A stretch of DNA of 10,722 nucleotides from an uncultured Eubacteriales bacterium (GTDB lineage Bacteria; Bacillota; Clostridia; Oscillospirales; Ruminococcaceae): positions 1 to 10,722 of the forward strand of contig ONLC01000112.1 in NCBI GenBank assembly GCA_900318545.1. The letters are read 5' to 3'. The notes beneath the pieces are model-generated. The model searched no databases, had not been told where the DNA came from, and was given only the letters and a program-made list of their open reading frames with translations. The translations under genes and the position numbers were made by a program. This document shows positions 6,427 to 10,722 of this stretch, piece after piece. The number at the start of each line of letters is the position of its first letter. Positions within the stretch are counted from its first letter, which is position 1.

Positions 6427-6512
6427 TATGAGGTATGAGCTATGTCAGCCCATGCGTCAGCAAACATAAAACGCAGCCGCACATCATGCTGACTGCGTTT
6501 TTTCACCTCATA
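6427..6512. other. Structured element with mutually exclusive hairpins
   Basis: An outer perfect 8-bp pairing TATGAGGT (6427-6434) / ACCTCATA (6505-6512) encloses two competing stems. One is GTCAGCA (6456-6462) / TGCTGAC (6487-6493). The other is AAAACGCAG (6468-6476) / CTGCGTTTT (6493-6501), which on the plus strand is followed by T and reads as a terminator. Both share position 6493. No open reading frame with a ribosome binding site is seen. It could be a second terminator, part of the gdhA 3' end, or a small RNA; I cannot choose. Confidence 0.45.
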
Positions 6513-6514
6513 TC

Positions 6515-6576
6515 AAGGTCGGTAAGACTCCCGCCTTGCGGCGGGGAGCATTACCTGAAAGGTCGGAATTACCTTA
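6515..6576. repeat. REP-like palindromic element after gdhA
   Basis: GGTAA (6521-6525) and TTACC (6551-6555) bracket a GC-rich stem CTCCCGCC (6528-6535) / GGCGGGGAG (6540-6548, one bulged G). The loop is TTGC on plus and GCAA, a GNRA-type tetraloop, on minus. The short direct repeat AAGGTCGG flanks it at 6515-6522 and 6558-6565, and another TTACC follows at 6569-6573. There is no T-tract. The form resembles dispersed REP/BIME-like intergenic palindromes, but copy number cannot be seen from one window. Confidence 0.45.
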
Positions 6577-6583
6577 TAAGCTA

Positions 6584-7897
6584 TTAGCAAACACCCTGCC
6601 AGAGCATACCCTCTGCGACCTTGAGGAAGCCTGCAATGTTAGCGCCTGCGATAAGATCATCGCCCTTGCCGTACTTGTTAGCAGCCTCGATAGAGGAGTT
6701 GAAGATGTTCTTCATGATGTCCTTCAGCTTAGCGTCAACTTCCTCTGCTGTCCAGTTGTATCTCATGGAGTTCTGGCTCATCTCAAGACCTGATACTGCA
6801 ACACCGCCTGCGTTTACTGCCTTGGAAGGAGCAACGATAACGTTGTTAGCTCTCAGGTACTCAACAGCCTCGAGTGTTGTAGGCATATTGGATACCTCAA
6901 CATAGTACTTGGTGCCGTTAGCTACGATGTTCTTAGCGTCGTCGATCTCGACTTCGTTCTGAGTAGCACAAGGCATATAGATGTCAGCCTTAACTTCCCA
7001 AGGTCTCTTGCCTGCGAAGAAAGGAACACCGAACTTGTCCTCTCTCATCTCGAGGAGGTAGTTTACCTTCTCCTCAGTGTTGATGCCTGCCTCGTCATAT
7101 ACATAACCGTCAGGACCGGAAATAGTTACAACCTTACCGCCAAGCTCATTGATCTTCTTGATAGTACCCCAAGCAACGTTACCGAAGCCGGATACTGCAA
7201 CAGTCTTGCCCTCAATGCTGTCACCGAAGTGCTTGAGCATCTCTACTAAGTAGTAAACTGCACCGTAGCCTGTAGCCTCAGGTCTGATAAGAGAACCGCC
7301 GCACTGCATGCTCTTACCTGTAAGAACACCTGTGAACTCGTTTCTGATTCTCTTGTACTGGCCGTACAGATAACCGATCTCACGTCCGCCGACACCGATA
7401 TCACCTGCAGGAACGTCAGTGTTAGGTCCGATGTGCTTGCAAAGCTCAGTCATGAAGCTCTGGCAGAATGCCATAACCTCACGGTCAGACTTGCCCTTAG
7501 GATCAAAGTCGGAACCGCCCTTGCCGCCGCCCATAGGAAGGCTTGTAAGGCTGTTCTTGAAGATCTGCTCAAATCCGAGGAACTTGATGATGCTGAGGTT
7601 TACAGTCGGGTGGAATCTCAGACCGCCCTTGTAAGGACCGATAGCAGAGTTGAACTGTACTCTGTAGCCTGTGTTTACCTGAACCTGTCCGTTGTCATCT
7701 ACCCACGGAACTCTGAACTTGATCTGTCTCTCAGGGTTTACAAGTCTCTCAAGAAGAGCAGCCTTTCTGTACTTCTCCTCATCAGCCTCGATTACAACTC
7801 TGATAGTCTCAAGAACCTCCTTGACTGCCTGGTGGAACTCAGGCTCTGCAGGGTTCTTTTCAATTACCTGTGCAATGACTTCATCAACATACGACAT
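6584..7897 (-). CDS. gdhA: Glutamate dehydrogenase, hexameric clostridial type
   Basis: 437 residues, ATG start, AGGAGG 8 bases upstream. It interconverts 2-oxoglutarate plus ammonia and glutamate, the main ammonia entry point in many rumen and gut Firmicutes. Glutamate-binding and catalytic residues are all visible: Lys90 (GPYKGGLRFHP), Lys114, catalytic Lys126 (PMGGGKGG) and Asp166 (PAGDIGVG). A Rossmann domain follows, with SGFGNVAWG (about 236-244). The second-strand motif SGPDGYVYD (260-268) resembles that of the NAD-dependent C. symbiosum enzyme more than the SDSSG-type motif of E. coli NADP enzymes, so coenzyme choice is open. The chain is about 10 residues shorter than those homologues because EMREDKFG (283-290) lacks a segment they carry, as I recall them. 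It is a single-gene unit with its own promoter, a terminator-like leader hairpin, and a strong shared terminator downstream. Confidence 0.97.
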   Translation of the reverse strand: MSYVDEVIAQVIEKNPAEPEFHQAVKEVLETIRVVIEADEEKYRKAALLERLVNPERQIKFRVPWVDDNGQVQVNTGYRVQFNSAIGPYKGGLRFHPTVNLSIIKFLGFEQIFKNSLTSLPMGGGKGGSDFDPKGKSDREVMAFCQSFMTELCKHIGPNTDVPAGDIGVGGREIGYLYGQYKRIRNEFTGVLTGKSMQCGGSLIRPEATGYGAVYYLVEMLKHFGDSIEGKTVAVSGFGNVAWGTIKKINELGGKVVTISGPDGYVYDEAGINTEEKVNYLLEMREDKFGVPFFAGKRPWEVKADIYMPCATQNEVEIDDAKNIVANGTKYYVEVSNMPTTLEAVEYLRANNVIVAPSKAVNAGGVAVSGLEMSQNSMRYNWTAEEVDAKLKDIMKNIFNSSIEAANKYGKGDDLIAGANIAGFLKVAEGMLWQGVC

Positions 7898-7923
7898 TTG
7901 TCATACCTCCTAAAAAATAACAT

Positions 7924-7978
7924 AAAAAAAGACAATGGGCACACTTATAGTGGGACTCACTGCTAGGGCGCCATTGCC
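7924..7978 (-). promoter_or_regulatory. Terminator-like hairpin in the gdhA leader, candidate attenuator
   Basis: On the minus strand GGCAATGG (7971-7978) pairs with CCATTGTC (7931-7938, one G-U pair), extended by two pairs across a bulged base. A run of seven T (7924-7930) follows immediately, as in an intrinsic terminator. The loop contains AGTG/CACT repeats that allow two mutually exclusive small hairpins sharing one arm. It lies between the gdhA promoter and its ribosome binding site, the position of an attenuator or riboswitch expression platform. I do not recognise a known riboswitch class, and no leader peptide of useful length is present. Confidence 0.6.
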
Positions 7979-7989
7979 TTACAAGTTTC

Positions 7990-8018
7990 ATTTTACTACA
8001 TTGAAGCAACAAAGTCAA
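7990..8018 (-). promoter_or_regulatory. Sigma-A promoter of gdhA
   Basis: On the minus strand, TTGACT (8013-8018), 17-base spacer, TAAAAT (7990-7995). The predicted start near 7983 gives an 86-base leader that contains the terminator-like hairpin. Between this promoter and the divergent one at 8148 lie about 130 bases of AT-rich DNA with a repeated 9-mer TCGGAGAGT (8036-8044 and 8090-8098). Confidence 0.82.
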
Positions 8019-8147
8019 TTGGCATTCTACATAAATCGGAGAGTAAAATCCATTAATAATCAGACATTATCACTACAATATCCGACTTTTCGGAGAGTCT
8101 GCACCTCGTATTTGAAAATTGATTATGCAAAATTAACAAAATAGTCA

Positions 8148-8177
8148 TTGACAAAAGGCTGTTTATTGTGGTATGCT
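8148..8177 (+). promoter_or_regulatory. Promoter of the CAP-domain lipoprotein gene
   Basis: A perfect TTGACA (8148-8153), 18-base spacer, TATGCT (8172-8177) with an extended -10 TG at 8169-8170. Transcription would start near 8184, 29 bases before the GTG start. The frame remains open up to a TTG at 8183, but that codon sits at the transcription start. Confidence 0.8.
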
Positions 8178-8212
8178 GATAATTGGAAAAAGATCGGAAG
8201 GAGTGGGCCTTT

Positions 8213-9598
8213 GTGAAAAGGAAGGCGGCGGCAATTTGTGCTTTTATGACAGCGGTGCTGTGCTCATGCGGTGAGCTTGGTGATGCATCAAACAGGATAG
8301 CGAGCCTGTCGGCACCTGTGACGGGTATAACAACAACGCTCAGGACCTCTCCGACGACGGTTACGAGTGCTGTTACGGTAACGGGCGAGATAACCACCTT
8401 TAATTCAAATGTTAAGTGCAGGAAGATAGATTTTGACGGCGGGTACGTTCTGTTTGCGAACAAAGACGGTACCTATACCCTTATGAATAAGGATAAGGAC
8501 GCAGTGCAGAGCCTGACCCTGACAGACGACAACGGTGATAAGATCACAATTACGCTCAGCAAGAAGGGCATAAGCTGTAAGGTCGGGAACAAGGAAGTAA
8601 ACGAGTTCCTTTATAAGGGTAATGTAATAGCGATAAAGAACGGAGTCGTATATTTTGCGGGAACAAAGGTGGAGTATTACGACACGAGCTTCTCGAAGTT
8701 TGAGATTTACGATAAAATCGTTATCGAGTGTGTGGGAACGAACAAGTTCATTATAAAAGAGGACGGAAAAGAAGTCGATAAGGCGAGCATAGAGGACGAT
8801 AACGGAAAGAGCTATACTCTTGAAAAGAGAGATAAGGGCATCTGGATAGTTAATACGGCTGATGAGCTTATGCTGTCTGTAGTTATCGGAGGAAAGTATA
8901 TAGATGTAGCAAACGATCATATCATTATAAATGGGCAGACGCTGGTGCCTCCCGGGTATGATGATATAGCTACAAAGACCACGACCACAACGACCACGAC
9001 TACCGAGAAGAAGGAAGAAGAGGAATCCGAAACGGAGACCACTACTACAACAAAGCAGACGACGGTAGTCACCTATATTATATATGAGGAGCTTCCTCAG
9101 GAAGAATACGAGCCCGAGCCTGAGCAGCCTGTAGTTACGGAGTCACCGATGGCTAACAATAAGAATGTAAATATCAGTGATGAGACCTCTGAGCTGCTGG
9201 GACTTGTGAACGAGGTAAGGCGTCAGCACGGCCTGAACGAGCTATACGGACTGGAGCTTCTTGACAAGGCGGCATTTATCAGAGCAGGCGAGCAGGTAGA
9301 CGCCTATTTCCAGACGGAGAACTTGTCGCACTCAAGACCTGACGGACGGGGCTGCGAGACAGTAATAGAAGAGGTAGGACTTCCCGACTGGACAGCGTAT
9401 GCAGAGAACCTTGCCTACGGTATGAACACGAACTCCACAGTTAAGGAAGTGTTCAACTCATGGATGAACTCAGAGGGACACAGGAACAACATACTGAACC
9501 CGAACGTAAAGTACATGGGAGTAGCCAGATTTGAGGCCAGCAAGGACGGAAACAACTATTATTTCTGGTCGCAGTTCTTCTACAATGATACATTCTGA
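8213..9598 (+). CDS. CAP/SCP-domain lipoprotein with duplicated N-terminal module
   Basis: 461 residues from the GTG at 8213. GGAAGGAG (8196-8203) precedes it at good spacing, and a lipoprotein signal begins there: KRK, a hydrophobic core, lipobox LCSC with the lipidated Cys at residue 19. A Thr/Ser-rich stretch follows. Residues about 74-157 and 166-251 are two copies of a roughly 90-residue beta-rich module: DDNG, KGI and a later Gly recur at exactly 90-residue spacing. A linker (about 254-320) has nine consecutive Thr, an EKKEEEE patch, more Thr, then a Glu/Pro-rich part. Residues about 321-460 form a CAP (cysteine-rich secretory/PR-1) domain with His373 in LSHSRPDG, Glu398 in AENLAYG, and Glu421 and His423 in SEGHRNNILNP, the usual cavity residues. 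Function of bacterial CAP proteins is mostly unknown; a surface role is likely. I do not recognise the duplicated module. Confidence 0.9.
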   Translation: MKRKAAAICAFMTAVLCSCGELGDASNRIASLSAPVTGITTTLRTSPTTVTSAVTVTGEITTFNSNVKCRKIDFDGGYVLFANKDGTYTLMNKDKDAVQSLTLTDDNGDKITITLSKKGISCKVGNKEVNEFLYKGNVIAIKNGVVYFAGTKVEYYDTSFSKFEIYDKIVIECVGTNKFIIKEDGKEVDKASIEDDNGKSYTLEKRDKGIWIVNTADELMLSVVIGGKYIDVANDHIIINGQTLVPPGYDDIATKTTTTTTTTTEKKEEEESETETTTTTKQTTVVTYIIYEELPQEEYEPEPEQPVVTESPMANNKNVNISDETSELLGLVNEVRRQHGLNELYGLELLDKAAFIRAGEQVDAYFQTENLSHSRPDGRGCETVIEEVGLPDWTAYAENLAYGMNTNSTVKEVFNSWMNSEGHRNNILNPNVKYMGVARFEASKDGNNYYFWSQFFYNDTF

Positions 9599-9603
9599 TA
9601 TTG

Positions 9604-9634
9604 AGCCCACCCCGTTTAGGTGTGGGCTTTTTTG
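9604..9634 (+). terminator. Rho-independent terminator of the CAP lipoprotein gene
   Basis: AGCCCAC (9604-9610) pairs with GTGGGCT (9622-9628), with two further CC/GG pairs above a mismatch. The stem is followed by TTTTTTG. It starts six bases after the stop codon. Confidence 0.9.
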
Positions 9635-9705
9635 TTCTTCTCTTCGCTGGTTTGGTTCGCTTGGTTATTGTGAAATGTAAATAAAATGTTAAATTTTCAG
9701 GGAAT

Positions 9706-9739
9706 ACGTTTACATTGAAATTTTAAACGTTTTCATTGA
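9706..9739 (+). promoter_or_regulatory. Two phased direct repeats upstream of the GH130 promoter
   Basis: ACGTTTACATTGA (9706-9718) and ACGTTTTCATTGA (9727-9739) match at 12 of 13 positions, exactly 21 bases apart. The second copy ends 11 bases upstream of the -35 box. The overlapping TTTAAACGTTTTCA (9722-9735) also fits the LacI/CcpA cre pattern TGWAANCGNTNWCA with one mismatch. The spacing and placement suit an AraC-type activator, or a tandem LacI-family site. No cognate regulator gene is in the window. Confidence 0.6.
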
Positions 9740-9750
9740 TTTTCGGGGGC

Positions 9751-9779
9751 TTGAAAAATTTCTAAAAGTGTGCTTTAAT
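9751..9779 (+). promoter_or_regulatory. Promoter of the GH130 phosphorylase gene
   Basis: TTGAAA (9751-9756), 17-base spacer, TTTAAT (9774-9779) with an extended -10 TG at 9771-9772. Transcription would start near 9786, giving a leader of about 71 bases. Confidence 0.75.
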
Positions 9780-9801
9780 AAGAGTGACAGAAAAAATGAT
9801 A

Positions 9802-9826
9802 TCGGACCCGCTTGTCCGACTGTCGG
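9802..9826 (+). promoter_or_regulatory. Small alternative hairpins in the GH130 leader
   Basis: TCGGAC (9802-9807) pairs with GTCCGA (9814-9819). CCGA (9816-9819) can instead pair with TCGG (9823-9826). The two are mutually exclusive and sit about 31 bases before the start codon. No T-tract follows, so termination is unlikely. Confidence 0.35.
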
Positions 9827-9856
9827 AAAATATGAAACAGAAAGGCGGATATTACC

Positions 9857-10722
9857 ATGAGTGTAAAAATCTTAAACGGTCAGTCTATCCCGAATATGCC
9901 TTGGCAGGATAAGCCTGCTGATTGCAATGAGGTCATCTGGAGACATACTGACAACCCCATTATCCCGAGAAATCAGCTCCCTACTTCAAACTCTATCTTC
10001 AACAGTGCTGTAGTTCCCTTCGAGGGCAAGTTTGCAGGCGTTTTCAGAGTTGACGACAAGGAGAGAAATATGGCTCTGCACGCTGGCTTCTCCGATGACG
10101 GTATTCACTGGAACATCAACCCTACAAGAATACTTTTCGAGCAGGCTGACAAGTCTACCGAGGAAGTAAACCAGTGGGGCTACGGCTATGACCCGAGAGT
10201 TTGCTGGATCGAGGACAGATATTGGGTAACATGGTGCAACGCTTACGGCTGGAAGCCCACCATCGGCGTTGGCTATACATTTGATTTCAAGACCTTCTAT
10301 CAGTGCGAGAACGCATTCCTGCCCTTCAACAGAAACGGTGTTCTTTTCCCGAGAAAGGTAAACGATAAGTACCTGATGTTCTCCAGACCTTCTGACAGCG
10401 GCCATACACCTTTCGGTGATATGTACATCTCGCAGTCTCCCGATATGAAGTACTGGGGCGAGCACAGACACGTTATGGGACCCCTCAGAGCATGGGAGTC
10501 CAAGAAGATAGGCGCAGGCCCGATTCCGATCGAGACAGACGAGGGCTGGCTCTGCTTCTACCACGGTGTTCTTGAGAGCTGCAACGGCTTTGTATACAGC
10601 TTCTCGGCTTGTATTCTCGACAAGGACGAGCCCTGGAAGGTTAAGTACAGATGTGCAGAGTACCTCATCAATCCTCGTGAGGTTTATGAGTGCGTAGGCG
10701 ACGTTCAGAACGTTACCTTCCC
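9857..10722 (+). CDS. GH130_2 beta-1,4-mannooligosaccharide phosphorylase, 3' end outside window
   Basis: The first 288 codons of a gene that runs off the window. ATG start, with AAAGGCGG 8 bases upstream. GH130 enzymes use inorganic phosphate to release alpha-D-mannose 1-phosphate from beta-mannosides in the cytoplasm; the lack of a signal peptide agrees. The sequence resembles GH130 subfamily 2 (R. albus RaMP2 and the gut metagenome enzyme UhgbMP, as I recall them). Shared stretches are NPIIPRNQLPTSNSIFNSAVVPF (about 33-55), WGYGYDPRVCWIEDRYWVTW (107-126), FNRNGVLFPRK, SRPSDSGHTPFGDM, IGAGPIPIET and YHGVLESCNGFVYSF. Asp112 in YGYDPRV is the probable proton donor. By position it equals Asp104 of UhgbMP, with an 8-residue N-terminal extension. 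Mannooligosaccharides are the likeliest substrate; mannosyl-N-acetylglucosamine, seen for some members, is possible. About 40-60 residues are probably missing. It has its own promoter and operator-like repeats. Confidence 0.93.
   Translation, partial: MSVKILNGQSIPNMPWQDKPADCNEVIWRHTDNPIIPRNQLPTSNSIFNSAVVPFEGKFAGVFRVDDKERNMALHAGFSDDGIHWNINPTRILFEQADKSTEEVNQWGYGYDPRVCWIEDRYWVTWCNAYGWKPTIGVGYTFDFKTFYQCENAFLPFNRNGVLFPRKVNDKYLMFSRPSDSGHTPFGDMYISQSPDMKYWGEHRHVMGPLRAWESKKIGAGPIPIETDEGWLCFYHGVLESCNGFVYSFSACILDKDEPWKVKYRCAEYLINPREVYECVGDVQNVTF

Noticed and set aside
7433..7966. Plus-strand open frame opposite gdhA reaching into its leader
   Set aside because: It overlaps conserved GDH catalytic coding sequence antisense and the T-tract hairpin, and no start signal is seen.
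7924..7978. Fluoride riboswitch, because the leader has a GGCAATGG start followed by GCGCC
   Set aside because: The downstream conserved segments of that class are missing, and a glutamate dehydrogenase is not a fluoride-response gene.
8978..9004. ACN triplet run as a possible microsatellite or CRISPR-like repeat
   Set aside because: It is an in-frame poly-Thr linker with mixed synonymous codons (ACC, ACG, ACA, ACT), which points to selection on the protein and not to a DNA repeat.
9986..10564. 192-residue minus-strand open frame opposite the GH130 gene
   Set aside because: The plus frame is clearly GH130 and runs through the whole interval; the minus frame shows no family features.

Overview
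The window looks like a chromosomal segment of a low-to-moderate-GC anaerobic Firmicute of the Ruminococcaceae type. Ruminococcus, and particularly a R. albus-like fibre degrader, is my best guess. The reasons are strong AGGAGG ribosome binding sites and sigma-A promoters throughout, a BspA-type leucine-rich-repeat protein ending in a type I dockerin, a GH130_2 mannooligosaccharide phosphorylase, a GH-A glycosidase lipoprotein, and a glutamate dehydrogenase of the clostridial type. The genus is inferred from protein style and not from an rRNA or a database match.

Layout. At 25-459 (-) is an Rrf2/IscR-like regulator whose promoter carries a palindrome over its -10 box. Divergent from it at 632-1810 (+) is a secreted GH-A glycosidase lipoprotein. 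Back-to-back terminators at 1815-1845 (+) and 1855-1885 (-) separate it from the convergent rpsB-tsf operon (3650 down to 1908, minus), which has a folded leader RNA and a hairpin between the two genes. Just upstream of rpsB on the same strand is a YlmC/YmxH-type PRC-barrel protein (3822-4112). Divergent from that is a large LRR-dockerin protein (4325-6259, +). A 324-base interval at 6260-6583 holds at least four strong inverted repeats and separates it from the convergent gdhA (6584-7897, -). gdhA has its own promoter and a terminator-like hairpin in its leader. Divergent from gdhA is a CAP/SCP-domain lipoprotein (8213-9598, +). Finally, downstream of a regulatory region with two 21-bp-phased direct repeats, a GH130_2 phosphorylase starts at 9857 and runs off the window.

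How the parts relate. The window mixes housekeeping genes (rpsB, tsf, gdhA) with surface and carbohydrate genes (GH-A lipoprotein, LRR-dockerin, CAP lipoprotein, GH130). Nearly every gene is a separate transcription unit with its own recognisable promoter, so there is no multi-gene polysaccharide-utilisation operon here. The GH-A enzyme (possibly mannanase- or endoglucanase-like) and the GH130_2 phosphorylase could act in succession on mannan, outside and inside the cell respectively, but they are 8 kb apart and that link is inference. I see no mobile element, CRISPR array, tRNA or rRNA. The most interesting unexplained material is regulatory: the rpsB leader, the gdhA leader attenuator, the hairpin-rich interval after the LRR gene, and the phased direct repeats upstream of the GH130 gene.
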